NCBI RefSeq assembly: GCF_024139115.2
Contig: NC_085140.1
Location: 338,644,966-338,708,965, forward strand
Origin: Armigeres subalbatus
Lineage: Eukaryota; Arthropoda; Insecta; Diptera; Culicidae
Reading direction: 5' to 3'
DNA: 64,000 nt
How positions within the stretch are numbered: the stretch's first letter is position 1; every line of letters starts with the position of its first letter. Shown piece by piece: positions 1 through 11,496 of the stretch. The notes under the pieces are model-generated. The model made no database searches, was not told the origin of the DNA, and was given only the letters and a program-made list of their open reading frames with translations. The position numbers were made by a program, and so were the translations under genes.

Positions 1-1202
1 TAGTTCAAGCATATTATCGAAGTTATCTAGAACAAGTGTGTTACTTGTTCCACATTTGATGAGTATTCTAAGTGAGAGCTCCCAGTAACGGTGCTTTAAA
101 GGAGTGACTCCAGCAAGCACCTCCAGGCTCATATTATGCGTTGAATGCATGCAGCCAAGGGCAATACGCAAACAACGATACTGAATTCGTTCCAATTTGA
201 TCAGGTGGCAATCAGCTGCTGAGAGGAAGCAGAAGGAGCCATACTCTAAAACAGAGAGAATAGTCGTTCTATAGAGTTTGATGAGGTCTTCCGGGTGAGC
301 ACCCCACCATGTTCCGGAGATAGAACGTAGAAAATGGATCCTTTTCCGGCACTTTAGTATCAAATACTCAATGTGGAGTTTCCAGGTGCATTTGGAATCA
401 AACACGACCCCAAGGTATTTAGAAGATAAAGATTGGTTGATGTCATCATTCAACAGCTTGAGTTTCAGTTGAGCAGGGTACCGCTTCTTAGTAAACACAA
501 CCAATTGAGTTTTTTGCGGTGAAAACTCGATCCCTAAATGTCTGGCCCAAACAGTCAGATTATCTAAGGTACTTTGCAATGGTCCTTGCAAGACAGCTGC
601 ACATGGACCTCTTAGAGAGACCACGGCATCATCTGCAAGTTGTCTGAGCGTGCATTGTCCTGCAAACGATTGTCAATATCTTTAACATAGAAATTATAAA
701 GCAAGGGACTTAAACACGAACCTTGGGGAAGGCCCATGTAGCTATTTCTGGAAGTTGTCAGAGTGCCGAGTGTGAAGTTCATTTGTTTTTCTGACAACAA
801 ATTGTACAAGAAATTATTCAAAATAACGGGTAATCCATTACTGTGCAGATTGTCTGACAGTACTTCTATGGAAACTGAATCAAAAGCGCCCTTAATGTCC
901 AAGAATACTGAAGCCAATTGCTCCTTGTGCGCAAAGGCCAGTTGTATATTTGAAGAAAGCAACGCTAGACAATCGTTTGTTCCTTTCCCTTTTCTAAATC
1001 CAAACTGAGTATTTGAAAGCAATGCATTTTCTTCGACCCAATGGTCGACTCTTGAAAGGATCATTTTCTCCAATAATTTTCTCATGCATGATAGCATGGC
1101 AATCGGTCGGTATGAATTGTGATTAGACGCTGGTTTTCCAGGCTTTTGAATAGCTATTACTTTCACCTGTCGCCATTCAGGTGGCACAATGTTGTACTCC
1201 AT
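1..1202 (-). pseudogene. LINE ORF2 reverse transcriptase domain, frameshifted
   Basis: RNA-directed DNA polymerase of the I-like LINE. Clear RT blocks: IQKPGKPASNHNSYRPIAML (fingers), QFGFRKGKGTNDCL, FLDIKGAFDSVSIE (first catalytic Asp), GLPQGSCLSPLLYNFYV. The open frame ends at 612, but a one-base shift near 665 moves the reading to the next frame, where RQLADDAVVSLRG (the catalytic DD block, residues around 625) is present. That frame stays readable through the thumb region to position 1 (for example SSKYLGVVFDSKCTWKLHI and SVLEYGSFCF). The window edge cuts the gene before any RNase H domain. Confidence 0.88.
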
Positions 1203-1218
1203 GAAACAGTTGTACAGG

Positions 1219-2619
1219 TCAAGTAATCGTCTTTTGCGATATCTGGGAGGTTTTCAGAAGATTGAATTTGATGTTATCGCATCCCGGAGCAGAGTTATTC
1301 GATGAAAGAAGAGACATAGAAAGTTCCAGCATTGAGAATGGTCCACCCAAAGAACCGGGATCAGTGACTGATTCTCGAAATAGCAGTTCTGCTGGTACGG
1401 AATCTGGACAGACCTTTTTTGCGAAGTTGAATATCCATCGATTGGAGTATTCTTCACTCTCGTTGGTGGAAATGCGGTTCCGCATGTTGCGGGCCGTTTT
1501 CCAAAGTGTTGTCATTGAGGTTTCTCGTGATAGTCCCTCGACAAAACGTCGCCAGTAGCTACGTTTTTTTGCCTTGAGAAGATTTTTGAGCTTTCTTTCG
1601 AGCCTCAAATACTCTTCAAGAAGCTCGGACCTTCCGTGTTTACGGAAGGCCTTGAAGGCATCAGATTTCTCAGAATACAACTTAGTACATTCACCATCCC
1701 ATCCAGGAGTGGCTGGTCTTCTTATGACAGATGTACTTGGAACGCGTCGTTTCTGAACTTCTAGTGCGCTTTTTTGAATCAACTCAGTAAGGAATCGATA
1801 TTCATCCAAAGGTGGAAGAGTATCAGTTGATTCAATACCAATTTTTACCGCCGATGCAAATTTTGGCCAGTCAATGTTTTTCGTGAGGTCGAAAGGAACA
1901 TTAACTGGCTCAGATTGTTGATAGCTACTTTTAATTGTGGTAACTATCGGCATATGATCACTACCATGGGGATCTTGAATTACCTTCCACGTGCAATCTA
2001 ATGATAGTGAATTTGAACATAAAGACAGATCAATACGGGTTTGTTGACCATTTGGTCCTATTCGAGTTACTTCACCAGTGTTCAAATCGTCACACATTGA
2101 AATCGTCACACAAATCATAGAAAATAGGCGCTCTATAATCGTCATACGTTTCGCCCCATCCAATACCATGTGCGTTCATATCACCCAATATCAATACTGG
2201 AGATGATAGGAGGGAGACTGCGCTCCAAAAATGTCGACGAATAATAGAGGCATTTGGAGGAATGTACACTGAAGCTATGCAAAGATCTTTATTCTTCACA
2301 TTTACTTGGCATGCGACGATTTCTAAGCCGGGAACAGTCGGAATGGGAATTCTGTAGAAGGAGTAGCATTTTTGATCCCCAGAGGTACACCATAATGATC
2401 ATCCCGATCTTGGCGAATAATGTTAAAATCGTGGAAGTTGATTTCATCTTCAAAAGAAAGCCACGTTTCACAGAGTGCAACTATATCGCAATCGGCATTG
2501 CGACTCAAAAACTTGCACACGTCTAATTTATTTTTCAGACTGTGACAGTTCCACTGCAGCACAGTGATTGTATCTTCGGTGTTGGCCGTATTATCCATCG
2601 AAAGATACAATTTCTGCAA
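1219..2619 (-). pseudogene. LINE ORF2 N-terminal part: endonuclease and linker, frameshifted
   Basis: Apurinic/apyrimidinic-like endonuclease that would nick the target for reverse transcription. Motifs in order: VLQWNCHSLKNKL near the start at 2,619, ALCETWLS (catalytic Glu region), LILGDMNAHG near 2,180, and DPHGSDHMPI near 1,960 (catalytic SDH). These sit in three frames. One break is near 2,340. Another is a 16-nt tandem duplication (copies at 2,084-2,096 and 2,100-2,112 on the plus strand) that shifts the frame just after GDMNAH. The linker to the RT is Lys/Arg-rich, and its frame ends at 1,219 through another single-base shift just before the RT domain. Confidence 0.85.
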
Positions 2620-3970
2620 GAAGGGGCCATGAAACAGTCAATTGCTTCAGATAACTTTCAACTGTTGGAATAAAGAGGTCAATGATTGGCCTCAATGAAT
2701 TCGGAATATTGAACAAGTTCAAAAAACGGTCCACAAGGTCCTTAAAGGAGATCAATCCTCGCTTGGACGGAATACTTTTTCTAGAAGTGCGAATTTGTTT
2801 TTTTCTTTCGTTGATTCTCCTAGCCGGATGTTTCTTCGAAACATCGGATTTAGGCAATGGCGGGAATGTCTTACTGCAACTAGGATCAAAAGAAGCAGTA
2901 GGGATAGGTTGCTTCGGGATTTTAAATAAACCCCCATTACCTTCAGATTTTGGCTAGCTTTTATGGATGACTTTTGTTCTCTTACGGCGCGATCCCGGGG
3001 AAGACGGTTGCTTCCTCTTTTCGGGCACGTGTACCTCCGCAGAATCATCCATGTCGGCTGCGTCAGAGTCCAATTCGTCAATTGATATGGAATCATAATA
3101 ATCACTTACACGAACGGTGGCTGAAATAGCAGTCGATGCAGTGGATGTGGCGGATGTGTCTTGCGACCTAACCATTTCCGCATACGACTGCTTGGAGCGC
3201 TGTACCAACGAGCGCTTCACTTTTTGGGTGCACTTTTTGTACACCGGGTATTCTTGCAAACCATGGGGAGGGTTCAAACCACAATAAGCACATTTTGTTG
3301 CTTGTCGCTGGCAGAACTCCTCCCGATGTCTTTCTGAGCATTTGCCACAACGTGGTTTGTTGTCACAAAACTCGGCAGTGTGACCAAGTTGTTTGCAGTT
3401 GGTACAATTAAATACCCTTGGCACAAAAAGACGCACCGGAAACAACATATTTTCTATATCGACATACTTTGGAAGCATCGAACCGGCGAATGTCACCCGA
3501 AGCGAGCCTGACTTGGAATAAACCTTTTTGCCATCTACCGTGGCTGCTGAATGCAATTCCTTGCAGTCCAGAATATCCACGGTAGATTGCAGGGCGTTTT
3601 TTAAGCGACCTTTCCCTGCAACCACATCCTTGCAAGTCAAGCTCGCTGCGTTGATTACGCCTTCTATCTCGACCTCCCGCGAGGGCACATAAACTAAATA
3701 TTCAACATTGTACGCCCTGTCGCCAGCAATTTCATTCGCCACCTGGTAGGTAGGTGCGGTGATGCGTAGTTTGTTCCTGTTGATTTGGCTGAATTCAAGC
3801 TTCGTAAAACGACGCGTCAAATCTCGTTTTATGCCCAGAAAATCTAGGCTCTTCACTTTCTGCCGAAAGTAAACAACCCAAGGCCTAGGCGAAGCCGCAT
3901 GGTACAATCGTGTGCGCCCTGCATCTTTTGGAGGCCCATTGCCTTCCACAGTCTCTGTCTCCATTCTCAC
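2591..3970 (-). pseudogene. LINE ORF1 (Gag-like, CCHC zinc knuckles), one internal stop
   Basis: ORF1 product, expected to bind element RNA and form the ribonucleoprotein. The open part from 3,970 gives 338 residues. Knuckle 1 is CTNCKQLGHTAEFC (residues 189-202, CX2CX4HX4C) and knuckle 2 is CGKCSERHREEFC (208-220). In knuckle 3 (from CAYC at 227) the last Cys appears replaced by Tyr (HGLQEY). A basic, Ser-rich tail follows. The frame hits TAG at 2,954-2,956, then stays open in the same frame for about 120 more codons to 2,591, so one nonsense mutation probably split a protein of about 460 residues. The start at 3,970 is the first ATG (an ATG two codons on is equally possible). Confidence 0.85.
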
Positions 3971-4162
3971 CCCTCAAGGTGGAAGGATGATTTTGCTTAT
4001 GTTAACTTAAGACTAATAGCTAATCAGAAAAAAAACTTAAGAAAAAAACTAATTTTATTTATTCTATCAGTCCCACTCCGAATCAAGCAGATGGGAGAAC
4101 AATAAAAACGTTTCTACTTATCTGCCCCTGCTGCTGTAGGTAGCAGCAGTAACAATAGCCTG

Positions 4163-4228
4163 CTTCACTGGCGTCGCCAGAAGCAGCTACTTCACTGGCG
4201 TCGCCAGAAGCAGCTACTTCACTCGCCG
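4163..4228. repeat. 27-bp tandem repeat, about 2.4 copies
   Basis: The unit CTTCACTGGCGTCGCCAGAA plus GCAGCTA occurs at 4,163-4,189 and 4,190-4,216, with a partial third copy to 4,228. It contains a short internal dyad (TGGCGTCGCCA). It lies between the LINE 5' end and the foldback at 4,233; no function is apparent. Confidence 0.9.
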
Positions 4229-4232
4229 ACAG

Positions 4233-4931
4233 TAGACTGGCCCAGATTACTATGGGGAGAAAAAAATGTTTTCGAATTCCACGGGGCACCCCCCAGAATT
4301 GTATCTTTGGGTGAGAAAATCAATCTCTGAAAATTTCAGCTCAATCGCTTGTTGCATAAGCTGGCGCATTTGATTTGAAGTTTGTATGGGGATTTCAGCC
4401 AAAATGTATAGGAAAATACACCTCCGTCACTCATTCGATCTGGAAATTGGTTCTGATTGCTCGATTGACCTCAGAATTGCAAAAACTACAGTTGGTATGC
4501 TACAGAACAATTTTACAGAACATTGCATGATGATTAAATGAACTTTTATATAATTTTCGGCTGAATTATTAGGAGCTGATTTGTGTATTTTAGGTTTTTG
4601 ATCGAATCGCATCAGCCGAAACCCATATAAAAGTTTATTTAATCATCATACAATGTTCTGAGAAATTGTTCTGTAGCATACCAACTGCCGTTTTTGCAAT
4701 TCTGAGGTCAATCGATCAATCAGAACCAATTTCCAGATCGAATTAGTGACGGAGGTGTATTTTCCTATACATTTTGGCTGAAATCCCCATACAAACTTCA
4801 AATCAAATGCGCCAGCTTATGCAACAAGCGATTGAGCTGAAATTTTCAGAGATTGATTTTCTCACCAAAAGACACAATCCTGGGGGGTGCCCCGTGGAAT
4901 TAGACAACTTTTTGTTTCCTGGGCCAGTCTA
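4233..4931. mobile_element. Foldback-type inverted repeat element, about 0.7 kb
   Basis: Two arms of about 310 bp mirror each other around 4,590. The left arm core begins AATTCCACGGGGCACCCCCC near 4,274 and the right arm ends with its reverse complement near 4,902. Outside these, TAGACTGGCCCAG (4,233-4,245) is mirrored at 4,919-4,931, so the true ends lie further out. No coding sequence and no clear target-site duplication were found. The long arms and short centre suit a foldback MITE or a tail-to-tail duplication. Confidence 0.85.
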
Positions 4932-4967
4932 GCCGACAGCGATCGCCTTGGATCCGTAGGTATTATG

Positions 4968-7900
4968 GGTGTTTGTTTCCTGAGTGTGCATATTTTGGGG
5001 GCAGTTAGGGCACCCCAAGACATGAAAAAGTGCCCATGGAACATGGGTCCGGAAGTCACTGCTAAGTGAGTTATTCATAATTCTATGTTTTTATTTAAGC
5101 TAAAAAGTTTCTTAATGTAACTCATTAATCTTTAGTCGTAGAAACTGGTTTAGTACACAGAACGAAAGCCTGAAGTCTCAGCTTTTTGAGCTTCTTTGAC
5201 CTTATGTTGATTAAAGTACAATTAAGTACAATAATTTTGCAAACTATCAAAAAAGTGTCAGAAAAAACTTGTTTTTTCAGGTTATTTAGTGTTTTTCTTA
5301 TCTTTCCATTCAATATTATGAGAAACTTTCTTCTACAAAACATTCCTATGCTTCATCTTTACCAAAGTGTCCTTTGGTGCAACTCTGTCCGATTTGTAGT
5401 TTTGTCATAATCATCAATTCAAAATTGTTCAAAAAATTCATCGAACGCTAAATTTCATCGCTATGTTTTCTGTGAAACGTTGATTGGCAACCCTAACCAT
5501 TCGGGCGTTCGTTCTAAGCACGTGGTACGATCGTGTACACACAAATGATGGATGCTATTCATGCCGTACAGAAAGGAGGATAAAAAACAATGATCAGCTG
5601 GTAGAATAACGGGAGTGCATTGCAATTAGTGCGAAAATGATTTTGTAGCCATTTATTTTTGTAATGTTAATTGAAGAACCTAAGCGTTGTGTTACAAAAC
5701 TGTGAACTTAATTTGCAAGATAAATTTATTCTTTCGGATACATACTATGGTCTTCTTTGAAAAATGTTTATTTCGCAAGGGATTTGCTGTCCAAAATTTT
5801 GATTACGTCCAAATCGCAAAGTGCCTAATAAATCTGCTCCGATATGAAGAGAAGGATGTCCGATGTAACCAAACGAAAAGCTTCGGGTTTAGTTTAGGCG
5901 TTTGGCTCTGGAGTGGGCTCTTCATTCAGTAGTATTCGAGCTCATACGTGAGGATATGGTATGCTTTGCTAGGTGTGGTGTTTGTAATTTTTTTTCAACG
6001 CGGGGAGGTTTTTGAAATTTGGATTAGTTTTTCATTTGTTCATTAAACTGGTTGATAAATCTTGTGGATTTATTTATTTTTTAGAACAATCCTGATAATT
6101 TTTTGTAGCCCGAGTGTCTTGTTCATAAATTGAGTAATTATATATGGAAATGGATGGGTCCGCTGCAGCTTGAATCTGAGGGGGAAGCCAGAGTAGACGC
6201 GACCGCGCGATGAGGCAAGACGCGGCAGTTCAATTTAATAATTCATTGATAACAATTGGTATTCTTCTACATGAGTCGCATCGCAGATCCCAAAGGATTC
6301 TTTCGAAGTTCCGAAGGATTCTTGAGGAATCCCGGAGGATTCTTAGGGAATCCCGGAGGATTCTTAGGGAATCCCGGAGGATTCTTAGGGAATCCCGGAG
6401 GATTCTTAGGGAATCCCGGAGGATTCTTAGGGAATCCCGGAGGATTCTTAGGGAATCCCGGAGGATTCTTAGGGAATCCCGGAGGATTCTTAGGAATCTT
6501 AGGATTCTTAGGGAATCGGAGGATTCTTAGGAATCCCGGAGGATTCTTAGGGAATCCCGGAGGATTCTTAGGGAATCGGAGGATTCTTAGGGAATCCCGG
6601 AGGATTCTTAGGGAATCCCGGAGGATTCTTAGGGAATCCCGGAGGATTCTTAGGGAATCGGTGGATTCTTAGGAATCCGGTGGATTCTTAGGGAATCCCG
6701 GAGGATTCTTAGGGAATCCCGGAGGATTCTTAGGGAATCGGAGGATTCTTAGGGAATCGGAGGATTCTTAGGAATCGGAGGATTCTTAGGGAATCCCGGA
6801 GGATTCTTAGGGAATCCCGGAGGATTCTTAGGGAATCGGAGGATTCTTAAGGGAATCCCGGAGGATTCTTAAAGGGAATCCCGGAGGATTCTTAGGAATC
6901 CCGGAGGATTCTTAGGGAATCGGAGGATTCTTAGGGAATCCCGGAGGATTCTTAGGGAATCCCGGAGGATTCTTAGGGAATCGGAGGATTCTTAGGGAAT
7001 CCCGGAGGATTCTTAGGGAATCCCGGAGGATTCTTAGGGAATCGGAGGATTCTTAGGGAATCGGAGGATTCTTAGGGAATCCCGGAGGATTCTTAGGGAA
7101 TCGGAGGATTCTTAGGGAATCCGGAGGATTCTTAGGGAATCCCGGAGGATTCTTAGGGAATCCCGGAGGATTCTTAGGGAATCCCGGAGGATTCTTAGGG
7201 AATCCCGGAGGATTCTTAGGGAATCCCGGAGGATTCTTAGGGAATCCCGGAGGATTCTTAGGGAATCCCGGAGGATTCTTAGGGAATCCCGGAGGAATCC
7301 CAAGAATCCTCCGGGATTCCCCAAGAATCCTCCGGGATTCCCCAAGAATCCTCCGGGATTCCCTAAGAATCCTCCGGGATTCCCTAAGAATCCTCCGGGA
7401 TTCCCTAAGAATCCTCCGGGATTCCCTAAGAATCCTCCGGGATTCCCTAAGAATCCTCCGGGATTCCCTAAGAATCCTCCGGGATTCCCTAAGAATCCTC
7501 CGGAATTCCCTAAGAATCCTCCGGGATTCCCTAAGAATCCTCCGGGATTCCCTAAGAATCCTCCGGGATTCCCTAAGAATCCTCCGGATTCCCTAAGAAT
7601 CCTCCGATTCCCTAAGAATCCTCCGGGATTCCTAAGAATCCTCCGGGATTCCCTAAGAATCCTCCGATTCTAAGAATCCTCCGGGATTCCCTAAGAATCC
7701 TCCGGGATTCCCTAAGAATCCTCCGATTCCCTAAGAATCCTCCGGGATTCCCTAAGAATCCTCCGGGATTCCCTAAGAATCCTCCGATTCCTAAGAATTC
7801 TCCGGGATTCCCTAAGAATCCTCCGGGATTCCCTAAGAATCCTCCGGGATTCCCTAAGAATCATCCGGGATTCCTCAAGAATCCTCCGGGATTCCCTAAG

Positions 7901-9589
7901 AATCCTCCGGGATTCCCTAAGAATCCTCCGGGATTCCCTAAGAATCCTCCGGGATTCCCTAAGAATCCTCCGGGATTCCTCAAGAATCCTCCGGGATTCC
8001 CTAAGAATCCTCCGGGATTCCCTAAGAATCCTCCGGGATTCCCTAAGAATCCTCCGGGATTCCCTAAGAATCCTCCGGGATTCCCTAAGAATCCTCCGGG
8101 ATTCCCTAAGAATCCTCCGGGATTCCTCAAGAATTCTCTGGGATTCCTCAAGAATCTTCCGGGATTCCACAAGAATCCTCCGGGAATCCCTTAGAATCCT
8201 CCGGGATTCCCTAAGAATCCTCTGGGATTCCTCAAGAATCCTTCGAAACTTCGAAAGAATCCTTTGGGATCTGCGATGCGACTCATGTAGAAGAATACCA
8301 ATTGTTATCAATGAATTATTAAATTGAACTGCCGCGTCTTGCCTCATCGCGCGGTCGCGTCTACTCTGGCTTCCCCCTCAGATTCAAGCTGCAGCGGACC
8401 CATCCATTTCCATACATAATTACTCAATTTATGAACAAGACACTCGGGCTACAAAAAATTATCAGGATTGTTCTAAAAAATAAATAAATCCACAAGATTT
8501 ATCAACCAGTTTAATGAACAAATGAAAAACTAATCCAAATTTCAAAAACCTCCCCGCGTTGAAAAAAAATTACAAACACCACACCTAGCAAAGCATACCA
8601 TATCCTCACGTATGAGCTCGAATACTACTGAATGAAGAGCCCACTCCAGAGCCAAACGCCTAAACTAAACCCGAAGCTTTTCGTTTGGTTACATCGGACA
8701 TCCTTCTCTTCATATCGGAGCAGATTTATTAGGCACTTTGCGATTTGGACGTAATCAAAATTTTGGACAGCAAATCCCTTGCGAAATAAACATTTTTCAA
8801 AGAAGACCATAGTATGTATCCGAAAGAATAAATTTATCTTGCAAATTAAGTTCACAGTTTTGTAACACAACGCTTAGGTTCTTCAATTAACATTACAAAA
8901 ATAAATGGCTACAAAATCATTTTCGCACTAATTGCAATGCACTCCCGTTATTCTACCAGCTGATCATTGTTTTTATCCTCCTTTCTGTACGGCATGAATA
9001 GCATCCATCATTTGTGTGTACACGATCGTACCACGTGCTTAGAACGAACGCCCGAATGGTTAGGGTTGCCAATCAACGTTTCACAGAAAACATAGCGATG
9101 AAATTTAGCGTTCGATGAATTTTTTGAACAATTTTGAATTGATGATTATGACAAAACTACAAATCGGACAGAGTTGCACCAAAGGACACTTTGGTAAAGA
9201 TGAAGCATAGGAATGTTTTGTAGAAGAAAGTTTCTCATAATATTGAATGGAAAGATAAGAAAAACACTAAATAACCTGAAAAAAGCAAGTTTTTTCTGAC
9301 ACTTTTTGATAGTTTGCAAAATTATTGTACTTAATTGTACTTTAATCAACATAAGGTCAAAGAAGATCAAATAGCTGAGACTTCAGGCTTTCGTTCTGTG
9401 TACTAAACCAATTTCTACGACTAAAGATTAATGAGTTACATTAAGAAACTTTTTAGCTTAAATAAAAACATAGAATAATGAATAACTCACTTAGCAGTGA
9501 CTTCCGGACCCATGTTCCATGGGCACTTTTTCATGTCTTGGGGTGCCCTAACTGCCCCCAAAATATGCACACTCAGGAAACAAACACCC
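4968..9589. mobile_element. Giant foldback element (4.6 kb palindrome) with minisatellite core
   Basis: The left arm starts GGGTGTTTGTTTCCTGAG at 4,968 and the right arm ends with its reverse complement at 9,589. About 1.3 kb of unique sequence at each side (4,968-6,290 and 8,260-9,589) is nearly identical in opposite orientation. The inner parts are a 21-bp minisatellite that switches strand near 7,297. The arms differ by scattered substitutions (for example around 5,265 versus 9,295, and 6,140 versus 8,415) and by repeat-unit order, which argues against a simple read-through assembly hairpin. An 81-codon frame occurs identically in both arms (5,687-5,932 and 8,625-8,870) but resembles nothing I know. 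No transposase or convincing TSD was seen. Confidence 0.88.
6295..8255. repeat. 21-bp minisatellite in two opposed arrays
   Basis: The unit is 21 bp and contains GGAGGATTCTTAGGGAATC followed by CC; shorter variants lacking CC or a G also occur. The array runs forward from about 6,295 to 7,297, then in reverse complement to about 8,255, some 90 units in all. Because 21 is a multiple of three, long frames run through it (to 211 codons) giving Arg-Ile-Leu-Arg-Glu-Ser or Gly-Gly-Phe-Leu-Gly-Asn-Pro repeats; I regard these as shadows of the repeat. Confidence 0.95.
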
Positions 9590-9945
9590 TGTATGTGCAG
9601 CTCAAAACCGAATTTTTGAACTCACGACAATCATTTTTTCTCCTATTAGTCGCAAGTTTTATCACTGCGCATCTGGTGCGCTGTATAGCGCATCTGGTTG
9701 CGAATAATGTGCACCAGTTGCGCAATGATGCGCTATAAGTTGAACGCGAATAAAATCGGTTTTCGCGACTTTGAAATTCGATTTTCAACTGGAATCATAA
9801 TAGGCACCACACAATAGACTCGCACTACCGAACACAATCCGCGATGAGACACAGCACACACGTCTGGCTCGTTCGAACTATCGGCACGGAATGAATGATT
9901 ATGATTAATTACATATTATCCGGCAACTCGGCCGTACGAAAACCA
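9590..9945. other. Short intergenic stretch without a recognised gene
   Basis: The DNA between the giant foldback and the next SINE holds no coding signal. At 9,665-9,740 there are several interleaved inverted and direct copies of GCGCATCTGG and CCAGTTGCGC, giving a dense local secondary-structure potential. Nothing else was recognised. Confidence 0.5.
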
Positions 9946-9947
9946 TT

Positions 9948-10065
9948 TTTTGTTAAATATCTTGGCTGTGCATATGCACAGCACATGTTTCGAAATGGAC
10001 AAATTGATATGAAATTTGCGAAGAACGTGTCTTGGAGGAACTCGAACCCTCAACCTCCACTCTCT
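9948..10065 (-). mobile_element. tRNA-derived SINE fragment with a TGTGCATATGCACA tail
   Basis: The plus strand reads AAATATCTTGGCTGTGCATA, then more SINE tail, then CTCGAACCCTCAACCTCC, which on the minus strand is a tRNA T-arm/B box (GAGGGTTCGAG) followed by the SINE body and a 3' end with the palindrome TGTGCATATGCACA. The same arrangement recurs at 41,267-41,450, where the tRNA-like head is more complete. Here the head is truncated after the B box at about 10,065. Confidence 0.7.
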
Positions 10066-10498
10066 AGATTGTAACGTTTTACGTTTTTGCAATCAATTTG
10101 TGATTAAGTCAAAATAAGAATTTATGACGTTTTTCTCTTTTTAAGTAAAATCATTAATTAAAGTTATTTGGAATTAATCAAATAGTGAAACATTACATTA
10201 CGTAAATAATTTGCAAACCGGACGAAAAGAAATTTGAATTTTTATTTGTATGTCGATTACGAGGTTTGTGTCTTGACTAAATTATTATACAAATAGAAAT
10301 TGACCTTGTACTGTTGTAGTGTTCCCATGTGCTCGTTTTTTATCGACTCACCGAAGGCGCGCACTCTTTGTCGCCATTTCAAATTTATTTGGCGCAAATT
10401 TAAAATAATTGACGACTTTTCAAAAGGATAAGTTTCTTTATAAAATTCAGACAAGAACTCGATCATTTCGCTTAGTGAACGGCTGGTAATCAGAAGTG
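10066..10498. other. AT-rich stretch, nothing recognised
   Basis: No coding frame, repeat or RNA signal could be supported here. The sequence is AT-rich and ends where the RTE fragment begins. Confidence 0.5.
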
Positions 10499-11043
10499 TT
10501 TAGCTTCGCTTATCAGTCTGATGTAGGCTTCCTCCATCCTCTCAAAGTTACGTGCCATAATATCAATGTCGTCGGCGAAACCAAATAACTGGATGGACTT
10601 CGTGGAAATCGTACCACTCGTGTCAATCCCTGCCCTGTATTACCCTTTCCAAAGCGATGTTGAATAGCAGACACGAAAGACCATCACCTTGCCGTAACCC
10701 TCTGCGCGTTTCGAAGGGACTCGACAATGCCCCTGAAACTCGAACTACGCACATCACCCGATCCATCGTCGCCTTGATCAACCGTATCAGTTTATCCGGA
10801 AATTCGTTTTCGTGCATTTGCTGCCATAGCTGGTCCCGATCGATTGTGTCATATGCGGCTTTGAAGTCGATGAATAGATGATGTGTGGGCACGTTGTATT
10901 CGCGGCGTTTCTGCAATACCTGACGTACGGCGAACACCTGGTCTGTGGTAGAGCGTTCACCCATAAATCCCGCCTGGTACTGCCCCACAAACTCTCTTGC
11001 AATTGGTGTTAGTCGACAACATAAAATTTGGGAGAGTGCCTTA
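10499..11043 (-). pseudogene. RTE-clade LINE fragment: reverse transcriptase palm
   Basis: Internal piece of the same RTE (JAM1-like) family seen at 35.2, 49.3 and 54.8 kb. It carries FMGERSTTDQVFAVRQVL, LFIDFKAAYDTIDRDQLW (first catalytic Asp), GLRQGDGLSCLLFNIALE, and the FADD block in another frame near 10,575. A 2-base deletion near 10,636 (ATACAGGGC where the other copies read ATACGAAGGGC) breaks the frame. Both ends are abrupt, so it is truncated at 5' and 3' and lacks the family's 3' tail and a TSD. It no longer encodes a working enzyme. Confidence 0.88.
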
Positions 11044-11496
11044 TTGAACCACCCCACCCATTTTTGGCCCTTTGGAGTTTGATGAAATACAAACAATAAT
11101 ACCCGAGTAGACGAAAATAGCTCAATTACAGCAAATATTGATTAGATAGCAAAATGTGACATGGACATGAGACGACAGTATCAATATTTTGCACTAAAAT
11201 ATCATGAGAAGATCAAGTTAATATATTTATAAGAAGTGATCAATATAATGTGCCATTAGTTTGTTCTTATCCATAGCATATCTTGATGTTTAAATGATAT
11301 TTCGGGGCCAATTTTTAATATTGTTGCCTGTTATTTTATCTCTTATATCAATCAAGTCCATATCATGTTTTGTTATTCTGTTCATGGCTTCTGACCGGGT
11401 ATAAGCATAATCAAATCGTTTGTCAGGTATGACCAGTGCTACTGCCAGGTGACTCGCTAAATAGATGGTAATAATATAATCATCATCATCAATAGC
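11044..11496. other. AT-rich stretch, nothing recognised
   Basis: AT-rich sequence between the RTE fragment and a degenerate repeat. No gene, RNA or inverted repeat was found. Confidence 0.45.

Larger units (their letters stand above)
1..4080 (-). mobile_element. I-clade LINE (MosquI-like), cut by the left window edge
   Basis: A non-LTR retrotransposon lies on the minus strand with its 5' end near 4,080 and its 3' part beyond position 1. It has two genes in the usual I-clade order: ORF1 with three CCHC-type zinc knuckles, then ORF2 with an apurinic-like endonuclease and a reverse transcriptase. The ORFs overlap slightly (ORF1 frame closes at 2,591, ORF2 opens at 2,619). Several frameshifts and one in-frame TAG show that it is inactive. 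RNase H, expected after the RT in this clade, would lie outside the window. The clade assignment comes from RT and ORF1 motif style and is an inference; a search against Repbase would settle it. Confidence 0.85.

Noticed and set aside
5687..5932. 81-codon frame present identically in both palindrome arms (also 8,625-8,870)
   Set aside because: Identity follows from the palindrome, so it is not evidence of selection; no motif, start context or neighbouring signal supports a gene.
6295..8255. CRISPR array
   Set aside because: The units are contiguous with no unique spacers, no cas genes are present and the sequence is eukaryotic in character.
6210..8347. Long frames (up to 211 codons) encoding Arg-Ile-Leu-Arg-Glu-Ser or Gly-Phe-Leu-Gly-Asn repeats
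   Set aside because: They follow from a 21-bp repeat unit whose length is a multiple of three; several frames on both strands are equally open.
4968..9589. Palindrome as a pure assembly artefact
   Set aside because: Arms carry scattered substitutions and different repeat orders, which a duplicated read would not; read-level proof is still lacking.
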